This document shows, in pieces, positions 50,040 to 59,818 of a DNA stretch of 64,000 nt. Source of the DNA: Paenibacillus sp. YPG26 (GTDB taxonomy: Bacteria > Bacillota > Bacilli > Paenibacillales > Paenibacillaceae); contig NZ_CP084530.1 of NCBI RefSeq assembly GCF_023704175.1, forward strand, positions 1,696,001 through 1,760,000, read 5' to 3'. Below the pieces are notes generated by a model, which worked only from the letters and a program-made list of their open reading frames with translations, did no database searches and was not told the DNA's origin. Position 1 is the stretch's first letter; the number at the start of each line of letters is the position of its first letter. The position numbers were made by a program, and so were the translations under genes.

Positions 50040-51677
50040 ATGACAGAACAAGAGATGGACCGTCAGGAGGAGGAAATGCAGGGGCCCCCACCGGAATTTG
50101 ACCCTGGCGAAGAACAGGACCGCACAGAATCGGGAACCGAGGAAGCAGATCGTCCGAATAAGGTTGAAGCGGAGAGATCAAACAATGTAGAAGAGTCCGT
50201 TATCTACTGGCAGAAGGCGGATCGGATCAGCCAAAATCTGGATACAACAAGAAAAACTCTTGTCAAAGTGATTGGACTTGATGAGAGTTTTGATGTGAAT
50301 TTTCGTGAGATGACCTTTGGCGGCTGCAAGACGGGGCTGTTCTTCATTACCGGCTTTGCCAAGGATGACATTATGCAGGAAATTATCAAGCGCTTGACCT
50401 ATCTGACCCCTGAATCTTTGTCCGGTGATGCCCTGGGGGATTTCTTCGAATTCTATATCCCTCATATTCAGGTCTCCAAGGTGAAGAAGCTGAGTGAGGT
50501 TATTAATAAAGTCATGACCGGAATGAGCGCGCTCTTCATAGACGGTGAAGAAGCTGCGATCGTGATGGACACCCGTTCTTATCCGGTACGAAGCCCCGAA
50601 GAGCCTTCACTCGAGCGGGTGGTCCGCGGGGCAAGGGACGGCTTCACCGAGACACTGCTTACCAACGTTGCACTTGTAAGGCGTAGACTCCGGGATCCCG
50701 GCCTCAAATTTGAATATATCCAGGTAGGGAGGAGAACAAGGACCGATGTCAGCATAGCTTATATTGACGATATCGTTGACAAGGCTCAGGTTGATGCGAT
50801 TCGTGAGAAGATCAAATCGGTGGACATCGATGGTCTGCCGCTGGCGGATAAGCAGCTGGAGGAGGCCGCAGTGAACAGCGGTTGGAACCCGTATCCGCTT
50901 GTGCGATATTCCGAGCGTCCCGATGTGGTGGCGGCGCACATTATGGAAGGGCGGGTCGTGCTGATTGTGGACACTTCACCAAGTGCTATCATTCTTCCGA
51001 CAACCTTTTTTGATCTGTGTCAGCATGCCGAGGAGAACCGACAGACGGCAACGATGGGAACCTACTTAAGATGGGTTCGGTTCGCCGGAATCCTCGCATC
51101 CTTGTTCCTGCTCCCTTTATGGCTGCTTGTGGTTGTTCATCCGGAGATCAAGCCTGCCGCGCTCTCGTTCATTGGTCCTCAGGCGAACGCCAAGCTGCCT
51201 TTAATTATGCAGTTCCTGCTGGTTGAGTTCGGCGTTGACCTGATGCGGATGGCTGCCGTTCATACGCCGACCCCGCTTGCTTCCGCCATGGGCTTGATTG
51301 CAGCGATACTCATCGGGGATATCGCCGTGAAGACGGGCTTGTTCGTCAACGAAGTCGTTCTGTATATGGCTGTAGCGGCCATTGGGATGTTCGCTACCCC
51401 GAGCTATGAGCTGGGACTAGCGAACAGGCTGGTCAGGCTGCTGCTGCTGATCTCGGTTGCGCTGTTTGGAGTTCCTGGGTTTGTTGGCGGAGTGACCTTG
51501 TTTGTTGTTTTACTCACCATCCGCCGATCTTACAATTCATCCTATCTGTGGCCGTTTATACCTTTTAATGCAAAAGCGATGTTCGCCTTTCTGTTCCGTG
51601 TGCCTGTAAGCTATTCGAAGAAACGTCCTTCCTTCAACAAAACGAGGGACAACACCAGAATGCCGCGCGAGAACTGA
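50040..51677 (+). CDS. spoVAF: SpoVAF, GerA-family germinant receptor-like protein
   Basis: A roughly 545-residue protein of the GerA/SpoVAF family. A long Glu/Asp-rich hydrophilic N-terminus (1-55) and a soluble domain precede four or more membrane helices (about 345-470). SpoVAF assists germination with GerA-type receptors. The start could be ATG 50040 or ATG 50028; AGGAAGG directly abuts the latter. A Lys/Arg-rich C-terminus ends the protein. It lies next to spoVAB, with no AC/AD/AE genes between. Confidence 0.9.
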   Translation: MTEQEMDRQEEEMQGPPPEFDPGEEQDRTESGTEEADRPNKVEAERSNNVEESVIYWQKADRISQNLDTTRKTLVKVIGLDESFDVNFREMTFGGCKTGLFFITGFAKDDIMQEIIKRLTYLTPESLSGDALGDFFEFYIPHIQVSKVKKLSEVINKVMTGMSALFIDGEEAAIVMDTRSYPVRSPEEPSLERVVRGARDGFTETLLTNVALVRRRLRDPGLKFEYIQVGRRTRTDVSIAYIDDIVDKAQVDAIREKIKSVDIDGLPLADKQLEEAAVNSGWNPYPLVRYSERPDVVAAHIMEGRVVLIVDTSPSAIILPTTFFDLCQHAEENRQTATMGTYLRWVRFAGILASLFLLPLWLLVVVHPEIKPAALSFIGPQANAKLPLIMQFLLVEFGVDLMRMAAVHTPTPLASAMGLIAAILIGDIAVKTGLFVNEVVLYMAVAAIGMFATPSYELGLANRLVRLLLLISVALFGVPGFVGGVTLFVVLLTIRRSYNSSYLWPFIPFNAKAMFAFLFRVPVSYSKKRPSFNKTRDNTRMPREN

Positions 51678-51786
51678 CCTTTAGACCGGTTGATAAAAAA
51701 CACAAATCAAATACGCAAAAATCCATTATTCGATTTCCACTTTTTTTGTTATACTTAGTAAAATCAAATTAATCGGAGGATTGCGA

Positions 51787-53118
51787 ATGTTTCTACACGG
51801 TACAAGCACAATCAATACACAAGGACACCTCGAAATTGGAGGCTGTGATACAGTAGAGCTCAAAGAGAAATATGGAACACCCTTATATATTGTTGACGAG
51901 GCGCTAGTTCGTCAGCGGAGCCGCGAATATGTGGAAGCCTTTAAGCAATCCGGACTTTCTTTCCAGGTTGCCTATGCGAGCAAAGCGTTCTGTACGCTGG
52001 CCATGTGCCGATTGGCAGAGGAAGAAGGGCTCTCTCTGGATGTTGTATCTGAAGGAGAGCTCTACACAGCACTGCAGGCTGGATTCCCAGTAGGAAGAAT
52101 TCACTTCCACGGGAATAACAAGACGCCTGAAGAGATTCAGATGGCGATTACAGCGGGGATTGGTTGTTTTGTTGTTGATAATTTCACCGAGATTCATCTG
52201 CTGAATGCGATTGCTAAGGAGAATGATGCCCGGGTTAACGTACTGCTTCGTGTTACTCCAGGGGTAGAAGCCCATACGCATGAATATATTTCCACGGGTC
52301 AGACAGACTCCAAGTTTGGATTCGATATTGGAAATGGCTCGGCATTTGAAGCTGTGAAGCTGGCAAGCGAGCAGTCCAATCTGAATCTGCTGGGCGTTCA
52401 TTCCCATATCGGCTCCCAAATCTTTGAGGTGGAAGGCTTCCAGATGGCGGTTGAGCGCGTTGCCGCTTTTGCCAAATCCGTAAAAGAGCAGCTGAATGTG
52501 ATCTTCCAGGTTGTGAACCTGGGCGGCGGCTTCGGAATCCGTTATATGGAAGAAGATACCCCGCTTAAGATTTCCGAGTATGTTAAAGCCATTACAGATG
52601 GCGTGAAGCAGCATTTTACCGGAACCTATGACAAGCTTCCTGAAATCTGGGTTGAGCCAGGCCGGAGTATTGTCGGGGATGCGGGCACAACCTTGTATAC
52701 GGTCGGTACAACTAAGGACATTCCGGGCGTGCGCAAATATGTGGCTGTAGACGGAGGTATGACCGATAACCCTCGTCCGGCGCTGTATGAGTCGAAATAT
52801 GAAGCTATGCTGGCGAACCGCGGGAACGATCAGTCGGAAGAGACAGTATCTATTGCAGGCAAATGCTGCGAGAGCGGAGATATGCTGATTTGGGATTTGG
52901 ATCTGCCAAAAGTAAGCAGCGGCGATCTCCTGGCAGTCTCCTGCACAGGTGCATATAACTATGCCATGGCAAGCAACTATAACCGGATTCGCAGACCAGC
53001 AGTGGTCTTCGTGAAGGACGGGGCAAGTGATCTCGTGGTGAAGAGAGAGACTCTGAATGATATCGTTGCCAATGATCTGATTCCTGAGCGGATCCAGAAG
53101 CAGCCTTCATTTAACTAA
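51787..53118 (+). CDS. lysA: Diaminopimelate decarboxylase
   Basis: A 443-residue PLP enzyme converting meso-DAP to lysine. PLP Lys lies in [13 protein letters not shown] (about 60), the phosphate loop is LGGGFGIRY (about 240), and active-site segments [18 protein letters not shown] and CCESGDML are present. GGAGG is 6 bases before ATG 51787. Like lysC at 4.2 kb, it belongs to the lysine/DAP route that also feeds dipicolinate and peptidoglycan. It ends the germination/sporulation block as in Bacillus (spoVAF-lysA). Confidence 0.95.
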   Translation: MFLHGTSTINTQGHLEIGGCDTVELKEKYGTPLYIVDEALVRQRSREYVEAFKQSGLSFQVAYASKAFCTLAMCRLAEEEGLSLDVVSEGELYTALQAGFPVGRIHFHGNNKTPEEIQMAITAGIGCFVVDNFTEIHLLNAIAKENDARVNVLLRVTPGVEAHTHEYISTGQTDSKFGFDIGNGSAFEAVKLASEQSNLNLLGVHSHIGSQIFEVEGFQMAVERVAAFAKSVKEQLNVIFQVVNLGGGFGIRYMEEDTPLKISEYVKAITDGVKQHFTGTYDKLPEIWVEPGRSIVGDAGTTLYTVGTTKDIPGVRKYVAVDGGMTDNPRPALYESKYEAMLANRGNDQSEETVSIAGKCCESGDMLIWDLDLPKVSSGDLLAVSCTGAYNYAMASNYNRIRRPAVVFVKDGASDLVVKRETLNDIVANDLIPERIQKQPSFN

Positions 53119-53125
53119 TTATTAG

Positions 53126-53158
53126 AGGCGGGAGCTGTCAGCTTCCGCTTTTAATTTT
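53126..53158 (+). terminator. Intrinsic terminator after lysA
   Basis: GCGGGAGC and GCTTCCGC pair (one G-U) around TGTCA, followed by TTTTAATTTT. Confidence 0.8.
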
Positions 53159-53231
53159 GCACTGGGACGGGTTTCATAGTACACTAATGTACGTTGAGTT
53201 GTACCCCACTTTGGAAGGAGATGCTTTACAT

Positions 53232-53663
53232 ATGGCAAAACAAGCTAAAATCAAAATGGAAAATGGCGGAGAAATTCTGATCGATCTGTTCGAGAATGAT
53301 GCTCCTAATACTGTGGCTAACTTCGAGAAGCTGGCTAACTCCGGTTTCTACAACGGACTTACATTCCACCGTGTAATCCCTGGATTCGTCGCTCAAGGCG
53401 GTTGTCCTAACGGCACGGGTACAGGTGGCCCTGGATACACCATCGATTGCGAGATCAATCCGAACAAGCATGAGCGCGGTGTGCTTGCTATGGCCCATGC
53501 GGGTAAGAATACAGGCGGAAGCCAGTTCTACATTACTTATGCTCCACAGCCTCACCTGGATGGCGTGCATACCGTATTCGGCAAGGTTGTTCAAGGTATT
53601 GAACTGGTAGATGAGTTCAAAGGCCGCGACAAAATGGAAAAAGTGGAAGTATACGAAGCCTAA
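53232..53663 (+). CDS. ppiB: Peptidyl-prolyl cis-trans isomerase (cyclophilin)
   Basis: A 143-residue cytoplasmic cyclophilin. Active-site residues sit in [13 protein letters not shown] (Arg, Phe), [19 protein letters not shown] and HTVFGKV. ATG 53232 lies 11 bases after AAGGAG; the upstream extension is rejected. Monocistronic between terminators. It assists protein folding. Confidence 0.95.
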   Translation: MAKQAKIKMENGGEILIDLFENDAPNTVANFEKLANSGFYNGLTFHRVIPGFVAQGGCPNGTGTGGPGYTIDCEINPNKHERGVLAMAHAGKNTGGSQFYITYAPQPHLDGVHTVFGKVVQGIELVDEFKGRDKMEKVEVYEA

Positions 53664-53706
53664 GTTCAGTATACAATGCCTAAGTTTAAAGATATAGATC
53701 AACGAG

Positions 53707-53735
53707 AACAGGAGTCCGAATGGACTCCTGTTTGT
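53707..53735. terminator. Bidirectional terminator between ppiB and tlp
   Basis: A perfect 11-bp stem (53707-53717 with 53722-53732) around GAAT; the ends are AACA/TGTT, so it can serve both convergent genes. Confidence 0.85.
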
Positions 53736-53754
53736 TGTGCAGCGGAACTAACGC

Positions 53755-53985
53755 TTAGCGTCCTGAATGCTTCGCTTCATCCTTCACTTCGCTCCGGAAT
53801 CCGGCGATACTCTCAAGGCGCCGATGGTTCTTGGCCTCAATGTCGCTCTTCTCCTCCGAAGTGATTTCATCTGCATGCTCACTCAAATAGTCCTGCGCTT
53901 CGCGGTAGTTCTCAATTGAGTTATGAATATGCTTTTGGAGCTTCTCCACATTGTCTGAACGGTTGTCCGGCTTCGGTCTTGTCAT
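53755..53985 (-). CDS. tlp: Small acid-soluble spore protein Tlp
   Basis: A 76-residue hydrophilic protein matching the thioredoxin-like (Tlp) minor SASP family. It begins MTRPKPDNRSDNVEKLQKHI and contains NSIENYREAQDYLSEHADEI and a polar, Lys/Glu-rich end. GAGGAGGG precedes ATG 53985 on the minus strand; the longer frame from 54081 is rejected. A SigG-like CATACAA (minus strand, about 54025) is present, but its -35 is weak. Packaged in the forespore core. Confidence 0.9.
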   Translation of the reverse strand: MTRPKPDNRSDNVEKLQKHIHNSIENYREAQDYLSEHADEITSEEKSDIEAKNHRRLESIAGFRSEVKDEAKHSGR

Positions 53986-54160
53986 AATGAAACCCTCCTC
54001 AAAGTGAAGTTGTATGGAATGCTTCAGGTGAACGATTATAGACTTCCCTGAATACATCCCAGGTACCCGGGGCGAGCCCAAGCATCTTGAGGGAGGAAAT
54101 GAAAAAGTTGCATTTTTGACAGCCGCTATGATAACATGACAATCAAGTTTAATAGTGTTT

Positions 54161-54310
54161 TATCCTTCGGGGTCGGGTGAAATTCCCAACCGGCGGTGAT
54201 GGTGCATACGTGCATCTTAGTCCGTGACCCGGCGAAGCACACAGTGCATCGTCGGCTGACCTGGTGTAATTCCAGGACCGACAGTACAGTCTGGATGGGA
54301 GAAGGATGAC
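54161..54310 (+). ncRNA. FMN riboswitch (RFN element)
   Basis: The conserved RFN sequence is clear. It opens TATCCTTCGGGG, followed by GGGTGAAATTCCC, AACCGGCGGT, AGTCCGTGACCC, GGTGTAATTCCAGGACCGACAGT, AGTCTGGATGGGAGAAGGATGA. All helices P1-P6 can be traced. It binds FMN and controls the riboflavin operon. The terminator of its expression platform lies about 175 bases downstream (54484-54518), an unusually distant position. TTGACA at 54116-54121 is near the promoter, but no well-spaced -10 was found. Confidence 0.97.
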
Positions 54311-54483
54311 GCGAACTGCATGACAAGGCTTGGCTTTGTTGTGCTGTTTTAGGGCATATGTTTATTTGAGCAACCATTTTTTGCACGAGACGTTTCTTTT
54401 TAAGAATTTCGTTTCTTGTAATAAGCATTGTGGGCAGCTTGAATGAATGGCTATGCCTTAGTTTCGCTGCATAGATCTCTCGT

Positions 54484-54518
54484 ACCCCATCCGGAATTCT
54501 TTCCGTATGGGGTTTTTT
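54484..54518 (+). terminator. Riboswitch expression-platform terminator
   Basis: ACCCCATCCGG and CCGTATGGGGT pair around AATTCTTT, followed by six T. It would end transcription before ribD when FMN is bound. Confidence 0.85.
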
Positions 54519-54560
54519 ATATTTAGAACCACGTGGTGCCGAAAGGAGATGACCTCTCAA

Positions 54561-55664
54561 GTGGAGTTCGTGAATGATGAGTATTACATGTCCATGGCAC
54601 TGGATATGGCAGAGAAGGCAAGGGGTCAGACGGGAACCAATCCGGTTGTAGGTGCTGTAGTGGTGAAGGATGGATCGATCGCGGGGATTGGCATCCACCT
54701 TAAGCAGGGAACTCCTCATGCCGAAGTCCATGCGCTTAATATGGCTGGGGAACTTGCTGTAGGAAGTACCGTGTATGTTACTCTGGAGCCTTGCAGCCAT
54801 TATGGTCTTACTCCTCCATGCAGTGAGCGATTGATCGCGGAGAAGGTAGCCCGTGTTGTTATTGCATGTGAAGATCCCAACCCCAAGGTTGCAGGACGAG
54901 GCATTGCCATGCTCAGGGCAGAAGGGATTGAGGTTCAGGTGGGTGTGCTGCGGGATAGGGCACTGAGCTTGAACAAGAAATTTATCAAATTTATTACTAC
55001 AGGATTGCCTTATATAACGATCAAAAGTGCCAGCACACTTGATGGTAAAATTGCCTCGGGTGCTGGTGACAGCAAGTGGATTACCAATGAGCAATCACGG
55101 GCGATGGTTCATGTGATGCGTCATCAGCATCAAGGGATTCTGGTTGGAATTGGCACGGTCATCGCGGATGATCCAGAATTAAGCACAAGGCTGCCAGTTC
55201 CGGGAATATCGCCTGTAAGAATCATCGTAGATTCGAGCTTGCGTATACCGGACCATGCGAAGGTGATTACGGACGCCAAGGCGAAGACCATCTTGCTAAC
55301 GACTGCTCAAGCTAATGGGAACCGGATCAAGGAGCTTGAAGATAAGGGCATCCGGGTTATTCCCTGCGGAGATGGCCCCACGGTAGATCTGAATCTGGCG
55401 TTAAAGCAGCTGGGCAGTGAAGGAATATCCTCGATACTGGTTGAAGGGGGCGGCAGCATTAACGGCAGCTTCATTCAGGAGAAGCTTGTGGATGAAGTAG
55501 CCTTGTTCATCGCGCCTAAATTGATCGGGGGTCTAGGATCAACCGGGAACTTCGTCTTCGAGGGATATGCTCAGATGAGAGACGCGGTCACCTTGAAGGA
55601 TATGTCCGTAGAGGTCATTGACGACAATGTGCTGATTAGGGGCACTCCTGTATGGAGAGAGTAA
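54561..55664 (+). CDS. ribD: Riboflavin biosynthesis deaminase/reductase RibD
   Basis: A roughly 367-residue bifunctional enzyme: the N-terminal deaminase (1-145) has Zn ligands HAEVHAL and PCSHYGLTPPC, and the C-terminal reductase (about 150-360) begins YITIKSASTLDGKIA and includes the NADPH loop VEGGGSINGSF. The start is uncertain. GTG 54561 gives a family-like N-terminus, but AAAGGAG abuts ATG 54549. First gene of a four-gene riboflavin operon behind the riboswitch. Confidence 0.95.
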   Translation: MEFVNDEYYMSMALDMAEKARGQTGTNPVVGAVVVKDGSIAGIGIHLKQGTPHAEVHALNMAGELAVGSTVYVTLEPCSHYGLTPPCSERLIAEKVARVVIACEDPNPKVAGRGIAMLRAEGIEVQVGVLRDRALSLNKKFIKFITTGLPYITIKSASTLDGKIASGAGDSKWITNEQSRAMVHVMRHQHQGILVGIGTVIADDPELSTRLPVPGISPVRIIVDSSLRIPDHAKVITDAKAKTILLTTAQANGNRIKELEDKGIRVIPCGDGPTVDLNLALKQLGSEGISSILVEGGGSINGSFIQEKLVDEVALFIAPKLIGGLGSTGNFVFEGYAQMRDAVTLKDMSVEVIDDNVLIRGTPVWRE

Positions 55665-55730
55665 AATGTGCAATGTATCAGGGGACACGAATTGATTGCC
55701 AGAAGATAAGAGCAGGGAGGAGGTGCAGGC

Positions 55731-56402
55731 ATGTTCACAGGGCTTGTTGAGGAAGTAGGGACCCTTAAGTCGGTGCAGCGTAAAGGAGAGGCCATGGTGC
55801 TGGATATTCAAGCCAGTGTGATTATGGAAGATCTGAAGCTTGGCGACAGCATCGCAGTCAATGGGGTCTGTCTTACAGCGGTGTCTAATCAAGGGAACTC
55901 TTTTGCCGTTGACGTAATGCCAGAGACCTACCGTCACACCAATCTTAGCGCATTGAAAGTTGGCGGGAAAGTAAATCTGGAACGTGCAATGGCAGCAGGC
56001 GGGCGATTCGGTGGGCATATTGTTCAGGGACATGTGGATGGCACAGGGACGATTACGGGCGTAACAAGGGACCAAAATGCGGTAGTGTACGACATCGCAC
56101 CCTCCCAACAATCTTTATTCAAATACATTATACCTCAAGGCTCTATTACGATAGATGGAATCAGTCTTACGGTTGTCAGGTCGAACGGAGAGAAGTTCAG
56201 TGTCTCTATAATCCCCCACACCTTGGCGGAGACAGCTCTTTCGGATAAGCGGGCAGGGGATACCGTTAATTTGGAATGTGATGTGCTTGGCAAATATGTA
56301 GAGCACCTGTTGAATTATGGAAGCAGAGAGAAGGGGATGGAGGCTGCTCCGAATAAGCAGGGTGTAGGGATGCAGTTTCTCATTGAGAACGGCTTCGCTT
56401 AA
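55731..56402 (+). CDS. ribE: Riboflavin synthase
   Basis: A 223-residue enzyme converting two 6,7-dimethyl-8-ribityllumazine molecules to riboflavin. Two lumazine-binding repeats: MFTGLVEEVGTLKSV with SIAVNGVCLTAV (1-95) and VQGHVDGTGTI with SITIDGISLTVV (98-200). GGGAGGAGG precedes the ATG. Second gene of the operon. Confidence 0.95.
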   Translation: MFTGLVEEVGTLKSVQRKGEAMVLDIQASVIMEDLKLGDSIAVNGVCLTAVSNQGNSFAVDVMPETYRHTNLSALKVGGKVNLERAMAAGGRFGGHIVQGHVDGTGTITGVTRDQNAVVYDIAPSQQSLFKYIIPQGSITIDGISLTVVRSNGEKFSVSIIPHTLAETALSDKRAGDTVNLECDVLGKYVEHLLNYGSREKGMEAAPNKQGVGMQFLIENGFA

Positions 56403-56501
56403 CTGATGACATTCCAAAGAAGATGCAGTTGAAAATATGACAGTCTCAACAAGCGTGAACAGTTGAACTGAGTCCTTCTATACACAAAGGAGTGAGTAGC
56501 T

Positions 56502-57740
56502 ATGAGTGATATCCGGCTTGATTTGGTTGAAGAAGCCATTCAAGATCTTCAGAACGGAAAAGTCATTATCGTGGTGGATGATGAAGACCGGGAGAATGAG
56601 GGTGACTTCATTGCCCTGGCCGAGAAAGCGACACCCGAAGTGATTAATTTCATGATCAGCCAAGGGCGTGGCCTCGTATGTGTGCCTATTACGCAGGAAC
56701 GGGCGGATGAGCTGGATTTGAAGCCGATGGTTGCGCAGAATACCGATTTTCATGGTACTGCATTCACGGTCTCGGTAGATCATAAGGATACGACCACGGG
56801 CATATCTGCAAAAGAACGCTCGGTTACGATCCAGGGTCTAATGGACCCGGATGCCAGACCCTCTGATTTTCGCCGTCCGGGCCATATGTTCCCTCTAATC
56901 GCCAAGAAAGGCGGAGTGCTCCGCCGTGCAGGCCATACGGAAGCCGCTGTGGATCTTGCGATATTGTCAGGAGCTTATCCCGCTGGCGTAATCTGCGAAG
57001 TAATTAAGGAAGACGGCACGATGGCCAGATTACCTGATCTGATGCAGATTGCCAAGACTCATGGGCTGAAGCTGATCAGCATCAAGGATCTGATTCAATA
57101 CCGCAATGAGAAGGAGAGGCTGGTTAACCGGGAAGTGGAGGTCCGGATGCCGACTGACTATGGCGTCTTCCGGGCGGTTGCCTACTCCAATGAAGTTGAC
57201 CAGAAAGAGCATGTTGCCTTGGTCAAAGGAACCATTGACAGCAGTAAGCCAGTCTTGGTGAGAGTACACTCCGAGTGCTTAACCGGTGATGTATTCCATT
57301 CTCATCGCTGTGACTGCGGACCCCAGTTCGAGGCAGCACTGCGGCAGATTGAGGAGGCGGGCAACGGGATTCTGCTCTACATGCGCCAAGAAGGGCGGGG
57401 CATCGGGCTGATCAACAAGCTGAAGGCCTACAAGCTGCAGGAAGAAGGGCTTGATACGGTCGATGCCAATCTGAAGCTTGGCTTTGCCGCTGATCTACGT
57501 GACTATGGTATCGGGGCTCAGATCCTGAAGGACCTTGACGTGCGGGAGATTAAGCTGATGACCAACAATCCTCGCAAAATTAAAGGGCTGGAGGGGTATG
57601 GTCTTCAGGTTGTGGAACGTGTACCTATCCAGATGAAGGAGAATGAAGATAATACGAATTATCTTCATACCAAACAGGCCAAGCTGGGACATATGCTGAA
57701 ATTCGACGATCTTGAACAGAATGAATCGGCAGAGATCTGA
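56502..57740 (+). CDS. ribBA: Bifunctional DHBP synthase / GTP cyclohydrolase II
   Basis: A 412-residue fusion. RibB (about 1-205) has [15 protein letters not shown] and [12 protein letters not shown]; it makes 3,4-dihydroxy-2-butanone-4-phosphate. RibA (about 210-400) has Zn ligands [17 protein letters not shown] and the RQEGRGIGL motif; it opens GTP. Both entry points of the pathway are thus in one protein. AAAGGAG precedes the ATG. Confidence 0.96.
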   Translation: MSDIRLDLVEEAIQDLQNGKVIIVVDDEDRENEGDFIALAEKATPEVINFMISQGRGLVCVPITQERADELDLKPMVAQNTDFHGTAFTVSVDHKDTTTGISAKERSVTIQGLMDPDARPSDFRRPGHMFPLIAKKGGVLRRAGHTEAAVDLAILSGAYPAGVICEVIKEDGTMARLPDLMQIAKTHGLKLISIKDLIQYRNEKERLVNREVEVRMPTDYGVFRAVAYSNEVDQKEHVALVKGTIDSSKPVLVRVHSECLTGDVFHSHRCDCGPQFEAALRQIEEAGNGILLYMRQEGRGIGLINKLKAYKLQEEGLDTVDANLKLGFAADLRDYGIGAQILKDLDVREIKLMTNNPRKIKGLEGYGLQVVERVPIQMKENEDNTNYLHTKQAKLGHMLKFDDLEQNESAEI

Positions 57741-57775
57741 AATTAACTAATTAAACCAAGAAGGGTTGATGAATC

Positions 57776-58243
57776 ATGGGGAACATTTTTGAAGGGAATT
57801 TGGTATCGGAAGGTCTTAAATATGCCATAGTTGTAGGGAGATTTAACGAGTTCATTACAAGCAAGCTGCTTGGAGGAGCCCAGGATGCGCTCAAGCGGCA
57901 TGGTGTCAAGGATGAGGAAGTAGATGTGGCGTGGGTGCCGGGAGCTTTCGAAATTCCATTTGCTGCCCAGAAATTGGCGGAGAGCGGCAAATATGACGCT
58001 GTAATTACGCTTGGGACTGTAATCAGAGGATCCACTACTCACTATGACTATGTATGTAATGAAGTTGCCAAAGGAGTCGCAGCTGTCGGCATGAAGACAG
58101 GTGTTCCTACGATCTTCGGCGTGCTTACTACGGAGAGCATTGAGCAGGCGATTGAGCGGGCAGGCACCAAAGCCGGGAACAAAGGCTGGGATGCGGCTAC
58201 CGCAGCGATTGAAATGGCAAACTTGACGAAACAATTAAAATAG
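57776..58243 (+). CDS. ribH: 6,7-dimethyl-8-ribityllumazine synthase
   Basis: A 155-residue lumazine synthase that forms icosahedral or pentameric shells. Motifs [43 protein letters not shown] (with catalytic His) and [11 protein letters not shown]. Last gene of the rib operon; a palindromic terminator follows. Confidence 0.96.
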   Translation: MGNIFEGNLVSEGLKYAIVVGRFNEFITSKLLGGAQDALKRHGVKDEEVDVAWVPGAFEIPFAAQKLAESGKYDAVITLGTVIRGSTTHYDYVCNEVAKGVAAVGMKTGVPTIFGVLTTESIEQAIERAGTKAGNKGWDAATAAIEMANLTKQLK

Positions 58244-58254
58244 TGCTTATTTAG

Positions 58255-58286
58255 TGTAGTACCATTATAATGGTACTACATTTTTA
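58255..58286 (+). terminator. Intrinsic terminator after ribH
   Basis: A fully palindromic 26-base segment (58255-58280) followed by TTTTTATTTT. The apex contains TATAAT by symmetry. Confidence 0.88.
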
Positions 58287-58310
58287 TTTTATCGGGCGGA
58301 GGAGCAACAC

Positions 58311-59102
58311 GTGACAGTACTTTACAAGCTGGAGACCTTTGAAGGACCGCTCGATCTGCTGCTGCATCTGATTGATAAAGCGGAGATCGATATTCATCAT
58401 ATATCCATTAGCGAGATTACAGACCAATATTTAGCCTATCTGAACAGTATGCAGGAGCTGGAGCTGGAAATTACCAGCGAGTTCCTGGTCATGGCAGCAA
58501 CGCTGTTATCCATCAAGAGCAAGCAGCTGCTTCCGAAACCGCCCGTTATCGAGATTGAAGAGGATTACTATTATTATGAGGAAGAAGAGGATCCGCGGGA
58601 TGAGCTGATTCGTAAGCTGATCGAATACCGGAAGTATAAGGGTATCGCGGAGCATCTGCATGATAAGGAGTGGGAGAGAAGTCTTATATTCTCCAAAGAA
58701 CCGGAGGACTTGTCTCCATTCATGCCTGAAATTATAGAGAATCCGGTCAAAGGGCTGCATGCGGCCGACCTCATCGCCGTCTTCCAGAAGGCGATCCGCA
58801 AGGCGGTCAAACGGAATACTGTAACCCGTATTCAAAGAGATGAGATTTCGGTCAAGGACCGCATAAGAGAAGTAGTTACGGCGCTGGAGTCGCAGGGGAA
58901 GGGCGGGAGGATCTTGTTCTCGAAGCTCCTGCATGAGGAAATGCATAGACACGAGATTGTCGTCACTTTCCTGGCTGTTCTGGAATTGATGAAAATGAAG
59001 CAGATTGTCTGTTATCAGAACAAGCTGTTCGATGATATTGTGATGGAGTGGAAAGGGGAAGGAAGCAAGAATGGATTTTCAGAAGATGAAATCAATTATT
59101 GA
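58311..59102 (+). CDS. scpA: Segregation and condensation protein ScpA
   Basis: A 263-residue kleisin that closes the SMC ring. The N-terminal FEGPLDLLLHLIDKAEIDI binds one SMC head and a C-terminal winged helix binds the other; the acidic linker EEDYYYYEEEEDPR lies at about 85-98. GTG 58311 follows GGAGGAGC. The last 32 bases overlap scpB. smc is not in the window. Confidence 0.95.
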   Translation: MTVLYKLETFEGPLDLLLHLIDKAEIDIHHISISEITDQYLAYLNSMQELELEITSEFLVMAATLLSIKSKQLLPKPPVIEIEEDYYYYEEEEDPRDELIRKLIEYRKYKGIAEHLHDKEWERSLIFSKEPEDLSPFMPEIIENPVKGLHAADLIAVFQKAIRKAVKRNTVTRIQRDEISVKDRIREVVTALESQGKGGRILFSKLLHEEMHRHEIVVTFLAVLELMKMKQIVCYQNKLFDDIVMEWKGEGSKNGFSEDEINY

Positions 59103-59676
59103 AGGCCTGCTGTTCCTGGCTGGTGATGAAGGGCTTACCGTCAAGCAGCTGGCAGAGGTGTTGGATCAGCGCAGTGAAGTGATTATCGATGCGCTTAAAG
59201 ATATGAAGAAATCGTTCAAGAAGGCAGGGCGCGGGCTGCAAATTATATCGATAGCGGGTGGGTATCAGCTGGCTACCTTGCCCGAGCACGCTCCATACTT
59301 CGAGAAGCTGGCCTACTCCCCTTCGCGTTCGTCCCTGTCCCAGGCGGCACTTGAGACTTTATCCATTATTGCCTACCGCCAGCCTATTACCCGGATTGAA
59401 ATTGAAGAGATCCGCGGAGTGAAGTCGGAGCGGGCAATTCATACCCTGGTGAACAAGGATCTGATCGAGGAGGTTGGCAGGGCCGAAGCGATCGGACGCC
59501 CCATTCTATATGGAACGACCAAGGCATTCCTTGATTATTTCGGCCTGGGAAGCCTGGTTGATCTGCCGGAGATGGAGCAGTTCGAGAATACGGAGAACCT
59601 TGAAGAGGAGACCCAGCTTCTGTTCCAGAAGCTTGAAGAACAGCAGCAGCTTAGTTTCGATGATGTAGAGAAATAA
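59071..59676 (+). CDS. scpB: Segregation and condensation protein ScpB
   Basis: A 201-residue protein with two winged-helix domains; the dimer binds the ScpA linker in the condensin complex. Motifs IIEGLLFLAGDEGLTVKQLAEVL and SIIAYRQPITRIEIEEIRGV are typical. The start lies inside scpA with GGGGAAGG before it, indicating coupling. Confidence 0.95.
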   Translation: MDFQKMKSIIEGLLFLAGDEGLTVKQLAEVLDQRSEVIIDALKDMKKSFKKAGRGLQIISIAGGYQLATLPEHAPYFEKLAYSPSRSSLSQAALETLSIIAYRQPITRIEIEEIRGVKSERAIHTLVNKDLIEEVGRAEAIGRPILYGTTKAFLDYFGLGSLVDLPEMEQFENTENLEEETQLLFQKLEEQQQLSFDDVEK

Positions 59677-59707
59677 AACCCGATTATTGTATATTTAGCT
59701 TCACAAG

Positions 59708-59737
59708 GGCCGCTCTAACTGGAGCGGTTCTTTTTTT
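59708..59737 (+). terminator. Intrinsic terminator after scpB
   Basis: CCGCTC and GAGCGG pair around TAACTG, extended by GG/TT, followed by TCTTTTTTT. Confidence 0.85.
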
Positions 59738-59747
59738 CCTCTTAAAG

Positions 59748-59777
59748 TGAATACTTCCTTATCTTGGTGCCATACTA
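59748..59777 (+). promoter_or_regulatory. SigF/SigG-type promoter for ytfI-ytfJ
   Basis: TGAATA (59748-59753), 17 bases and CATACTA (59771-59777), matching the forespore consensus TGMATA-N17/18-CATACTA perfectly. Forespore expression of ytfJ homologues is known, so the match is meaningful. Confidence 0.7.
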
Positions 59778-59818
59778 TACAAAGCTTCTAATTCAGTCAC
59801 CAGTATGGAGGGTTGCAC

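Noticed and set aside
54126..55094. 322-codon minus-strand frame across the FMN riboswitch and ribD
   Set aside because: It is antisense to both a riboswitch and ribD, and has no family signature.
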